64,000 nt of DNA, from positions 23,734,523-23,798,522 of the forward strand of contig CM067519.1 of NCBI GenBank assembly GCA_034509495.1, in the 5' to 3' direction. This document shows positions 20,808-30,142 of the stretch, piece by piece. The notes below the pieces were generated by a model that saw only the letters and a program-made list of their open reading frames with translations, was not told where the DNA came from and did no database searches. A program made the position numbers and the translations under genes. The stretch comes from Acestrorhynchus altus (lineage: Eukaryota; Chordata; Actinopteri; Characiformes; Acestrorhynchidae). Positions within the stretch are counted from its first letter, which is position 1, and each line of letters begins with the position of its first letter.

Positions 20808-21868
20808 TCAACAGTTCACAGCTGGAACTAAATGCAAAGCTAACAGTCGATGACATGAAGAAAAAAACTTATTCATATTCATATAACATGTAAAGCAAGT
20901 AAAACTTAGAAGATAGAAAGTGCATGTAAGGAGGGAAAATGAGTCAAAAAGGATAACTGGTCCTCCACAACCACACCAAGGCTTTGTGCTTCTGTGGGTA
21001 GAGCTACCAGTATGTTTAGGAGCTTGTAGGGATCTAAAACCATAAGATATCATCTGATCAGCTTTTTAAAGGTTATGATCTTGATTGATCTCGATCACAC
21101 ATCAGTAGAAAAGCCACCGCCACCAACAACCATCCCTGAGCAGCAGACAGTAGTTCTAATAACATCCACAGCTCCCACTGCTCCTCAGCCAGCCACCTTG
21201 GATGGACAAGTGATGACTCCACATTTAACAATAGTGACTGACTTCATGCTACAGCAGCTCACTGGTTTTACTGGGACAGAAAGAAAGAGGTTAACATTAG
21301 TGGAAGGTCATCAATATGTCAGTTGTATCTAAACTGAGGGCTTCATCAGCCTCCTGAACAATATCTGGACATGGGGGCTGATGAAAAGCTGGACAGTGGG
21401 TTGGTTAGTGTATTTAAACCCTCTATAACTATAATAGTGAGCTGGAGAGGCTGAAGTGAGCACTAGTGCACCACAGTAGTGACAGCTACAGCCTGGGAGC
21501 TAAACCCCAAGTGGCTAGAGGGCTGAGTGTGTAAATACAGAAGGTTTCCGAGAGATACATGACATATATCAACACAAACTACTCAAACTGGCCTTTCAGG
21601 GTTATAAACCAAGCTTGTTTATGCAGGGAGGTGAGCAGCCTGCCTCCCCCTGCCTTTAAGGAGTCAGTTGGGCAGTTAGCTCGGTGGCTAACACCGCTAA
21701 CAGGCTGTTTACTCACAGTCTCGGTTAAATTGAGGTCTTTCTGGAAGAGAAACCACCTCAAACTTCCCTTGCCGACTCACTCCTTACCTCGTGCGGCTGC
21801 GAGCAGGGAGAGGGGAGGTTCGGGGAGGTGCGGCTCTGCTCCTCCGCAGCAGAGGGGACCCACTCCAT
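15520..21868 (-). CDS. cdc37l1: Hsp90 co-chaperone Cdc37-like 1 (HARC), complete, 8 exons, 354 aa
   Basis: CDC37L1 is a cytosolic co-chaperone that binds Hsp90 and Hsp70 and stabilises client complexes. In transcription order the exons are 21868-21788, 20728-20444, 19429-19333, 18787-18672, 18311-18189, 17312-17139, 16782-16711 and 15636-15520. All junctions are GT-AG and phases match, giving 354 residues against about 337 in human. The N-terminus is acidic. A helical segment contains CESQQRCVKASIVSSWQLVE. The Hsp90-binding middle domain includes RRWDDSQRFLAQFPHLICEE (about 158-177), YLILWCFRLHAEK and the very conserved MEQVAHQAVAMQFILEMA block (about 198-215). DPRGCFRQFFQKAK follows, and the tail ends FRMMETS. 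It converges on ak3 and is transcribed away from exd3. Paralogue cdc37 is less likely because the tail and domain lengths fit CDC37L1. Confidence 0.95.
15645..15682. repeat. (GAAA)n microsatellite
   Basis: About nine GAAA units start 8 bp beyond exon 8 of cdc37l1. On the minus strand they form a TTTC run that makes up the polypyrimidine tract of that exon's acceptor. Confidence 0.95.
15683..16710 (-). other. cdc37l1: cdc37l1 intron 7
   Basis: Non-coding. A diverged MITE-like piece lies near 16446-16560 ('ctcaaacctggtcctggca'). Confidence 0.7.
16711..16782 (-). CDS. cdc37l1: cdc37l1 coding exon 7
   Basis: Encodes residues 293-316 (ELKACIQSQDMHILQNVLS to MNPQ). Phase 0 at both ends; donor CCACAG|GTACTG. 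Confidence 0.85.
17139..17312 (-). CDS. cdc37l1: cdc37l1 coding exon 6
   Basis: Encodes residues 235-292, from EGQEGYLDVFHTELEAFKQR to VLESLPP. The first part matches the conserved FKNELEAFKSRV-type helix of CDC37L1. Phase 0 at both ends. Confidence 0.93.
17360..17404. repeat. (ATA)n microsatellite
   Basis: About 15 ATA units lie 48 bp from exon 6 of cdc37l1. Confidence 0.95.
17775..17955. mobile_element. Palindromic MITE-like repeat in cdc37l1 intron 5
   Basis: The ends 'cacccctgccctga' and 'gggcaggggtgcctc' are inverted relative to each other and enclose 'gaattaggtgtgttgg'. This is a pattern of the family also seen at 36633-36778. Confidence 0.5.
18189..18311 (-). CDS. cdc37l1: cdc37l1 coding exon 5
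   Basis: Encodes residues 194-234 (KEALMEQVAHQAVAMQFILE onward, ending FFQKAK), the most conserved block of the gene. Acceptor CTGTCAG|AAAGAG, donor AAA|GTAAGC. Confidence 0.95.
18672..18787 (-). CDS. cdc37l1: cdc37l1 coding exon 4
   Basis: Encodes residues 155-193 (GMLRRWDDSQRFLAQFPHLI to CFRLHAEK). Phase 1 in, phase 0 out. Confidence 0.95.
18788..19332 (-). other. cdc37l1: cdc37l1 intron 3
   Basis: Non-coding; nothing recognisable. Confidence 0.7.
19333..19429 (-). CDS. cdc37l1: cdc37l1 coding exon 3
   Basis: Encodes residues 123-154 from SIISDSQSKGNEADYDKS to HLKHY. It aligns with the human segment that leads to KYEQKIRHFG. Phase 0 in, phase 1 out. Confidence 0.9.
19430..20443 (-). other. 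cdc37l1: cdc37l1 intron 2
   Basis: Non-coding. A 110-codon open frame on the plus strand (19730-20062) shows no family resemblance. Confidence 0.7.
20444..20728 (-). CDS. cdc37l1: cdc37l1 coding exon 2
   Basis: Encodes residues 28-122 (ASAESMASLCESQQRCVKAS to CQSGFDK), a helical region with EEEWRRKE. Acceptor TTTGCACAG|GCC, donor AAG|GTATAT. Confidence 0.93.
20741..20811. repeat. (GA)n microsatellite
   Basis: About 27 GA units followed by a short CAGA run lie 12 bp beyond exon 2 of cdc37l1. On the minus strand this is a long CT tract next to the splice acceptor. Confidence 0.95.
20812..21787 (-). other. cdc37l1: cdc37l1 intron 1
   Basis: Non-coding. 21140-21500 has the look of degraded interspersed repeat, but I cannot assign a family. 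Confidence 0.6.
21788..21868 (-). CDS. cdc37l1: cdc37l1 coding exon 1
   Basis: The start codon is at 21868-21866 (CAT on the plus strand). It encodes 27 residues (MEWVPSAAEEQSRTSPNLPS onward) and ends GAG|GTAAGG in phase 0. The N-terminus is poorly conserved in the family, so the start is less certain than the rest. Confidence 0.75.
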
Positions 21869-21975
21869 CCCGGCTCAATCTGTCATCCGAGGCCGGAGAG
21901 AAGCGCCTGTGAGCGGGGAGAAGACTGCACCGACCCGCGGGCTGGAAGACTGGACTGGAGAACTAACTGGGGTAG
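21869..21975 (-). promoter_or_regulatory. cdc37l1: CpG-rich promoter/5' UTR of cdc37l1
   Basis: GC-rich sequence with several CpGs directly upstream of the cdc37l1 ATG. No TATA box seen. Confidence 0.5.
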
Positions 21976-22018
21976 CAGGCAAATGCAGTCATGATCAGCA
22001 GCTGCTCACTTCAGTCTG

Positions 22019-22135
22019 ACACACACACACACACATGCACGCACGCACGCACGCGCGTGCGCGCCCGCACACACACACACACACAGGCAGAGAGTGAGAG
22101 ATACACAGCACAGAGACAGACAGACAGACAGACAG

Positions 22136-22174
<39 letters not shown>

Positions 22175-22275
22175 GGGTATAGAGAGATTAGCACACAGAG
22201 AGAGATAGACATAAATGCACACACACACACACACACACAGATAGACATGTCTCTCCAGGGACACACACACAGTTA
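22019..22275. repeat. Cluster of (CA)n, (GCAC)n and (GACA)n repeats
   Basis: Three CA runs (about 22019-22084, 22138-22167 and 22218-22239) are interspersed with GCAC/GCGC and AGAC tandem units. They lie upstream of cdc37l1. Confidence 0.95.
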
Positions 22276-22494
22276 TGTGCTAAACCACACTACACCTAAA
22301 ATTTATAAAGTACTCTGAGACCTATAGAGCCCCTAAAGGGTAATGAGAATTGCCAACTCATGCAGAGTTGAGAGCAGCTCTATGAAAATGACACTGATAT
22401 CAGACTGAAATATAAAAAGGACACAGCTACAAGACTACATGCACATGACTGTTTCAAAGACTGCCTTTAACATCACATCAAAATCTCAGAAATA

Positions 22495-22690
22495 GCTGTG
22501 TCATTCAGAATCACTGTGGGTCACTTCATGGACGAGTCCCACTTCTGTTTCGGAGATGATAAAAGAATGTGTGTGTGGCACCAAGAACGGTTTGTTATAA
22601 TGTGTAACACATCTAGAAGGCCTTTTGTCACAGTGTGGAGTGAATGGGATTATTCAAACTCCAATCTGAGACGTCTGGCATGTTGCGTTA
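22495..22690 (+). pseudogene. Possible Tc1-type transposase fragment
   Basis: The plus-strand reading FMDESHFCFGDDKRMCVW resembles the region around the second catalytic aspartate of Tc1 transposases (FSDES...DGR..VWR). The flanks are degenerate and the match is short. Confidence 0.4.
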
Positions 22691-22780
22691 TCTCTCTTTC
22701 TCTCGCCCTCTTTCTGTTTCTCTATTTCTCTTTCACTTCTGCTTACTCTCTCTCTTTCTGTTTCTATTACTGTTTATCTT

Positions 22781-22812
<32 letters not shown>

Positions 22813-22962
22813 TCCCACTTTCTCTTTCACTCCGTTTTTTCTTTCTTTCTCTTTTTTGTTTTTCTTTGTTTCTCACTTTCTCTTTCACTCCCTCTCTCTT
22901 TGTTTTTTTTTTCTTTGTTTCTTTTTTCTCTCTCTCTCTCATTATATATATATATATATAAG
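22690..22962. repeat. Pyrimidine-rich (TC/TTTC)n tract and (AT)n
   Basis: About 250 bp of almost pure C/T on the plus strand is followed by TCTCTC and a TATATA run. It produces spurious Ser/Leu/Phe open frames. Confidence 0.9.
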
Positions 22963-23260
22963 TTCATAAACATCGCGCAGGTGTCACTTCATCAAACGTC
23001 CGCTTGGTACAATGACTTCGCTTATTGGTTCCTCTTCGGAAGCATACTTCACTCCAATGTTCGCTCTGCGTTTGACATCTCAGTAAGTTTCACCCTACAG
23101 ATGTTAATCCTGCGAAATTAAACCACTTACAGGCGTTAACACTAACGCTAGCTTATTCGGGGGGTTTTAATGGCTGTTAAATGAAACAGCGGAATGCATG
23201 TTGTCTACAGCGTTGCTCTTGTTCTAGCCTTCGCTATCATAGCCTGTAGAGCAGGAAACT
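22963..23260. other. Upstream intergenic sequence
   Basis: Moderate CpG content, no ORF. It could hold promoter elements for exd3 transcripts, but I see no clear signal. Confidence 0.3.
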
Positions 23261-23378
23261 ACAGGTCCTGAATCCGCTCCGGGCTTGTGTTCCGACCGCC
23301 GGAGCGGCTGATCCACAGGGCAGCCGCAGCTGAGCCACCCGGTAGTCGGAACAAAAGCCTGGAGCGGATTCCATTTCC
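23261..23378. repeat. Strong imperfect hairpin (30-bp arms)
   Basis: The left arm 23271-23300 ('aatccgctccgggcttgtgt' start) pairs with the right arm 23341-23370 at 26 of 30 positions. Within the 40-bp loop, 'gcggctg' and 'cagccgc' form a second perfect hairpin. CAGGTCC/GGACCTG flanks extend the symmetry outward. It may be a MITE or a structured regulatory element. Confidence 0.75.
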
Positions 23379-23399
23379 GGACCTGGATTCCCCTCCTCT

Positions 23400-25160
23400 A
23401 TAAATTACCGAACTGGTTTGAGGAGCAGGGAAGAGTTCATTACTTCATTTAGTGCTTAAATTTATTAATGTCATGTCCCTAAATGTCATTATTTTAGCTG
23501 GCTTTTACACTGTTGACATGAATGACGTTGACAAGACAGCTCACCAACCAGGGTTAGTCTTGGACATTAATGGTAACACAAAAAACTTAATTTGTTAATC
23601 ATTGTTAAGTTTCAGTACTGTACAGAGGTTTTAGTCACTTAAGCACACTGTTTAAAATAATTTCTCAACAAACAGAGTTTTTATTGATGATCTCTAAATC
23701 ACCAGATACTTGTAAACATAAATACAGTAAAAAGGACTTTCTGAAGAAAGTGTATGAGATCTTCCTAGTTTGAAGAACAAAGCTTGGTTTCAGATTTCTC
23801 GTGGACACAACACCACATATCCCTTAAACATTGATTGCTGATCTGAGCCTTTACACTCTTAAAACTAAAGGTGCTTTAAATCAGGGTTCTCAGCCTGTGG
23901 GCCGGGGACCATGAGTGGGCTGTGAAGCACTCTCTAGTGGTCCCCCAGCCCATCCTAAGATTTTAATCCATACTGGGCTGGTAATGGCAAACTATAAACA
24001 TTAATAAGAATGTACAAATAATATCACGGAAATGTCGCAAAGTAAATTAAACAGTATGAGACAATGCAGGCTCAGGCATCTGCACATGCAAAGTTTTCTT
24101 TATGTTTCTTTATGTTTGTGTTTTCTTGGATATATTCTTTTTAGATATAAACATGTGGGCTGTGAAGTAGAAAAGATTGTGAGATCCTGCTTTATATGGT
24201 TCTGTGAGTGATGCCAGCTGTAGATTCTGTAAGGCATATCGTGACATTTTTCCAACCCTGCAATGTGATTGGCAGAGAGGCATTCTAGGAGAGCCAGTAT
24301 AGCATGATAACTGACTGAAGCTCTTCAAGTTTTAGTCTCATACGTATATCATGTATATGCATCCTTACAATGACAACAGCACTTATGAGACAAAAGATAT
24401 TGTTGTCATTCCAAATACTATAGCTAAATACTGTTGATTTCATACCGTTATTCATGCAGCATCCCTTACCACACATAAGTTCACAAAATACAGGCACTGT
24501 GAATTTAAAACAAAGCTTTTCTATTATAAGTGTTGCTAAGTAGGTAGGGTACATTGTATGTTTTAGAACATAGATCAGTCAACCAAAGGTTAATTGATCT
24601 TAAGCACCATTAAAGCAAATGGATCATTGGAATACAGATCAGCTATTGTTTTAATCTAACCTGTAACATTGTCTAAGGTTTTGGCTGTTGCTTGTAACCC
24701 TTATGACTTGCATCTGGGTGCGTGAAGGAATGGGACTATTGTACTTCATGGAATGTTGGTTAACAGTGATAACAGAACTGTGTTATAATCGCAATACTAC
24801 ACAAGAGGCAGTGCTGTACCGTGACACTAGTGTGCTTAACTACTACTGCAGTACACCAGTGCCAATAATATATAATTTAGTGCTGTGTTTAAATCCTGAC
24901 CACTAGATAGCAGTGTTGTCCTCTCTCTTCAGATCCCACTGGTCGGATTGGATAAAAAGTCAACTTTTCTTTTACTCAGATTCAGATTTTACTCGTGTGT
25001 TTTATACTAGGATAATAAAGGAATTTTTCTTGGTGAGAGTAACACATGTATGACATGTAACATGTACACAGACCGTCAAACCATCACAGACCGGAAAACT
25101 TCATACTCGACTTAAGACACTGTGGTGGCTCTTGATGCTCAGACGCCAGCCTCAGTCCAC
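23400..25160. other. Intergenic DNA upstream of exd3
   Basis: No gene recognised. 23885-24000 contains diverged interspersed repeat. Confidence 0.5.
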
Positions 25161-25164
25161 TCTG

Positions 25165-25460
25165 TGTGAAGCTCTCTGAAGTTTTTGAATCAACGTTTCT
25201 TGACAGTCCTCTCACGGCTGTGGTCATCCCTGTTGCTCAAGCACCTTTTCCCATCCCATTTTCCCCTTCCAGTCAACTTTTCATTAATATGCTTTGATAC
25301 AGCACTCTGGGAACAGCTAGCAATCAACTTTTATGGGTTACCCTCTTTTTGTAAGGGGTTGATGATGGTCTTCTGGACAACTGTTAGGTCAGCAGTCTTC
25401 CCCATTTTTATAGTCACATGTGCTGAAATAGACACTGTATTTATGCTGTTTAAATGGTAA
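25165..25460. repeat. Possible interspersed repeat fragment
   Basis: The stretch around 'gttgctcaagcacctttt' resembles a repeat I associate with many fish genomes, but there is no second copy in this window to confirm it. Confidence 0.3.
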
Positions 25461-26780
25461 TGGATTTTATGAGCTCCAAGCCATATTGATAAGAAAGGCA
25501 TGAAATATTTCACTTTTTAATACATCAAGTATTTTACAGTCCATCTGTCCACAATAGTCTAATTCCCTGAGATACACTAATATCTTCATTACTTGCTCAG
25601 AGGGCTTTTGCTGCTGTTGTCCATGTGGTGGCAGTAGAACCTAAGGAAGATCAGAGTCTAATGCAAGCACTGAGTGGTTTCAGGTTCAGCGCCAGGAACC
25701 CTCCCCTGGGGACTGCCAAGAGAAAGGGAGAGAAACAGTCCAGACTCCAGACCTAAAAAAACATCCTCAGCCTCAAAGCATGTCACCTTGCCAGCTGGCA
25801 GCCTGCCCCTGCCTGGGCTGTTCCCACAGGGAGGGAGGGAGGGAGGTAGGGTGAGGGAGCGATTGAGTGAGTGAGGCTGTGTGAGAAAGAGAAATATGTA
25901 CATGTGGGTGCCAGTGCATGTTTTTGGACTTTTTACACCTCAGGCGTTTGCTCATGCTTTAGTCATCTGCATCCAGAGCAGTTCACTAATGGAGCTTGAC
26001 CAGGGTACCACTGGTGTCCTTTTCGTCTCCTTTGACATCCAGCTCTCAGATATCAGCGATAAAGACTGCTGTAAATCTGTGGCTTTTCAGTGCTGAAACA
26101 TCAGACAGGTTCTGGGGAGAAAATGCAGAGTGAAATATTTTTCCTTTGTCAGCAGGAATGTTGCAGTGTGTGAGAACCCAAAAGGCCCAAATCACTGGTG
26201 CACGTTCCATAGCTGAGCTGGATCGGATATATTGGGAACAGATGCCAAAACTGAACATTGTGGGATGGGGAAAAGAGGCACTTTGAGTTTTGCAGTTTCG
26301 GGTCATTTATCAAATCCAGCTGAAATATCAACACTTCAACACATGCTTACTACCTTCCTAGACTTGTCGTGAAAGGAAAGTGGCTTTTTTATGGCAGATT
26401 TAAATCCTTAAAGTGCGAGCAAACTCTTAAATCAGTGTTTTATCAGGTTTGTGGCTGTTTCCAGTAGAGAGTATGCTGAGTGCTGACTGTCAGGTGTCCT
26501 TGGGTATCTAGAAAGTGTAACTTCATTCATTTGTATTTTTGAGAATCAAACTGTTTGGATGTGGTTTGAAATCTGATTGCAATTTGAATACAGATGAATC
26601 TCAATCTGGATGCTCTTCTCACTCAAATCCTCACTCAAATCAGGTTTCAAAGTGTCTCTTGCGTCCCTTGCAACATGATAAACAATGACCACTTCAAATC
26701 CAGTTTGAGTGACCAGAGTGAACCGAGTGCAGGGATCTAAGAAAGACTGGCACCAGAGTAGTTCCTGATGCCAACATTTT
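25461..26780. other. Intergenic, no recognised gene
   Basis: Contains a short GGGA/GAGG tandem near 25828-25850 and otherwise nothing recognisable. Confidence 0.5.
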
Positions 26781-27230
26781 AACTACAGCAACCCAGTTAG
26801 GTTTGTGAAGCTCAGACACGCAAATCACAACTGATGCTGATACTTGCACATAACAGACATTCTTCTCAACAGATCTAATTTGACAAACAAATCCGATTTG
26901 CCTGCAGATGGAACATACCTTTTTTTGCCAGAGAACAAAAATCAGAGTCTGATCATCCATATGGGATGCTGTGGTAACAGTATAGGTGTCTACTACATAG
27001 TGGTGTCTTTGGTGGTCTTCTTGGATCCCCTCCCTCAGGATTAGATGACATAAACAAGTGACACAAAAGAGTCTTTGACAATTTGAGCATGTAGAGCATC
27101 CAGACTAAGATACATCTGTACAAATCTGATTGCAGTCACATTTCAAACCACATCCTAATGTTTGGATCCAATTTAATTGGTTATTTTGCTGATCAGAATG
27201 TCTGGATTCGATGACCAGTCTGTTTTTGAC
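26780..27230. repeat. Interspersed repeat, family R2 (hAT-like MITE?)
   Basis: 'cagatctaatttga' and 'atccgatttgcctgc' recur in diverged form at 46083-46125, and related sequence is near 36800-36920. The high density of 'aatccgatt'-type words fits non-autonomous DNA elements known in fish. The boundaries are unclear. Confidence 0.4.
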
Positions 27231-27775
27231 AGCTGAGTCTTGAGCAGTTATCTCACATGTAAATTATTTTGCGGACAGTAGAACGGCTGATCTTTTTACG
27301 CTTTCCCCATGCTCTCATGCACCTATAACCTTCTCTCTGAAAGCCTCAAAGAACTCAACAATCAGGAGCAATCCAAACTGAAGTTTGATGTTTGAATGTC
27401 TGAAGTTTAAATAAAAAACAAACAAACTGTTGTGTTCTAATGTATAATCTGTATAAACTTAGATTATAATTATAAAAAAATAGGCAAATAGAACCCTGAG
27501 GTACTCCACAAAATATGCAAACCTTCATAGCAGTTATCAGACATTTCACAGTAGGAAATTGCCTAAAATGTTTTGGGCAGAATAACTGAACTAGGCTTCC
27601 AGGGATTAAGTTCCTAAAGAAAAAATGCCAAGTGGTCACTGGCCAGTTTTAAAATGACCAGTGATTCTGCATCAAAGAATGTGTGAAGAATTGTGCTGGG
27701 CAGCATCCGTTATGCTTTGCTCTATGCAGTTTTCTAGATGTGACTTTATTTTTTGATACAAATGAAGTAATGAGG

Positions 27776-27839
27776 ACTTTTTTTTCTTTTCAAGGACATT
27801 GAAACAGTGCATCAGTAGAGCATCATCTCCAGGAGAAGA
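27776..27839 (+). promoter_or_regulatory. exd3: Probable 3' splice site and 5' UTR before the exd3 start
   Basis: A T-rich tract (27779-27790) ends in CAAG at 27794, a plausible acceptor, so the start codon may sit in exon 2 with an untranslated exon upstream. An in-frame TAG lies 24 bp before the ATG at 27840, which fixes that ATG as the first in this exon. A purine stands at -3. Confidence 0.4.
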
Positions 27840-27864
27840 ATGAGCCTGTCTGCACAATCGGAGG
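27840..27864 (+). CDS. exd3: exd3 coding exon 1
   Basis: Encodes MSLSAQSE plus one base of the next codon; donor GAGG|GTAAGA. It is short and supported mainly by phase match and the upstream stop. Confidence 0.6.
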
Positions 27865-29225
27865 GTAAGATTCAACCATCCAGTGACCTTTTTAAAAGAG
27901 AAATTCCACCACTTTTAACAATTATGACAAAGGGTTTAAACAGGGTTTCTGGAATAAAAGGTTAGTGAATAAGGATGCTCATCATTGCTGCTGATGGTCT
28001 GGTTTGAAGCCCTTGAGGGAATGTTCAAGTTCTGTCAGTGTCCTTTGTGCTGGTTACCCGCAGTTCATGGACACAGGAAACAGAGGGGGCTACAGGACTG
28101 GAATGAGCACCACAATTACACTCTTAAATACACTCAAATCATCAAAAAAGTGGTTACATAAATAACTGCAGCCAGAAGGAATTGTTGGATTGCAGTGCTG
28201 TTTGGAAGGAGGATGAATGTCACCAGGAACAATAAATCATTTAAAATGTAGACTTATATGAGCAATATTTATTGATCTACACATATCAAAATAGGATGTC
28301 TCAGTATGGCGTTGAGTAAAGCACAACATGCCTGCTGTCTCAGAATGGAATTGTAGAGGTTCCTAATGGTGTCCTGGGATAATCCAACCAATACAGTTTG
28401 AATATTCTCACTCAGTTCCTGCAGATTGTGTGGTAGGGGTGGAGTGTCGAAAGTGTGAATGCATCCCACGCGCACTATGCTTATTGCATAGTATCTGTGT
28501 CTTCAAGGCGAGCTTATGAGATGGTGGCAGTATGTGGACGAGTGGACGTTCAGAATAGGTTGAATCACTAGTTGCAGGACCTCCTTAACGTAACGTTGCG
28601 TTGTATGAAGTTGCACCTCACACCATGACAGTGAATCGTTGATCTGGACATTGACCACGTGCATCCACACAGATTGGTTGGTCATCTTCACCAGCACAAA
28701 TGTGGGATTCATCACTGAAGATGACCCATTGCCATTCTGAGTGACTCCACGGCACCATAGCAGTCATGCATTGCATTCAGTTGATTCCTTCCGAGTGCAA
28801 TTTGTTTTGCTGATGAATTTATAAAGGTGCTAGAAGTGGTTCAGTGAGTATGAAGAACCTTAACATCTACACTTTTGAACCTTTAAAATTCTTCACTCTC
28901 ATATCCCAAATGCTTCGTTATGGAACACAAACTGGTTATTCAGTGGTGTTGCTCAAGTAGCATCTTTATTATACATTTTTCTCATATTTTGAGAGGCAGT
29001 GGACACTACAGCTTCTCTGAGATTCTCAGACTTATGTAATGTCCACTTGGCATTGGTGAAAGCTTTGTTTAGGTCACTGTGTTATTATGGGCTGCTTGAC
29101 AATAGGCCTAGAGGATGATATGGACTTCTTTAAGTGCTCACTCATCCCCTCCAATAACTCTCCCTCTTCCCATTAACTAGTCACATATCCCACATTCCAC
29201 TGTCTCCTTCCGTCCGGCTTTCCCC

Positions 29226-29277
<52 letters not shown>

Positions 29278-30093
29278 GGAATGGGGCAGCAGTGAGGACA
29301 AAGAAAAGGGAATGTTAAGTGTGTATTGCCTGACTAACTCATCTCACGGGGGGCCATGGGAGGTTAGCTAATGGGAAAAGACTGCGAACAGTTTAAAGTG
29401 GTAGTCTGGCTGAGAAAGGCTGGTTTACCCTTTTTATGGCCATATTTATAGATAACAGTTCTGTACTATCAGAAACCACATAAACAAGTCTATTAGAGAT
29501 TAGTAAAGTGTGAGAAGCTTTGGACCCACACAGCGATAAGTAAGCAGACTTTAGAAACAGCACTTATCTGTATTAATCGACTTCATTGGAGCCAAGTCGT
29601 GAGTGGTTTTAGTGAGTGGATTTGACTGGTTGCTGAACTATCACTTTAAACATGTGTCTGTTTTGGTTTAAACAGCTTTAAGAGAAGGAACCCACTGCAG
29701 AATGTTTTCCTCTGAGCTGTGTGTAGCAACATGCAGTGCTGCATTTGCATGCCTTGTCACGCATGTTAGGACACCGCAGTTTGACTTGTGAGATTATTTT
29801 GTTTGTGTAAGCTTTGTGTAGTGACATGCATAGCTGTTAGTATGACTGTTTAGTCATATAGGACAATGCACTGTTTCACAACCGAGTACTTACCCTGCCT
29901 CAGAGACGTATGGGGATATCCAGCGCTTCAGAATGTGAACTGATGTGCAGTAACAGAACATATGAAACAGAACGTTCTGATGTTTTCAGTTCCTGCAAAT
30001 AGAAACATTATAATAAATAATGCTTACTAATATGCAGTAAAGTGTTGAGCCTGTTTGGTTAATAATGGTATGTAATATGCAGTCATGTGGTTG

Positions 30094-30142
<49 letters not shown>

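Noticed and set aside
22498..23121. 207-codon plus-strand open frame
   Set aside because: Its middle is a translated (TC)n/(TTTC)n tract giving Ser/Leu/Phe runs; only the first part has transposase-like sequence.
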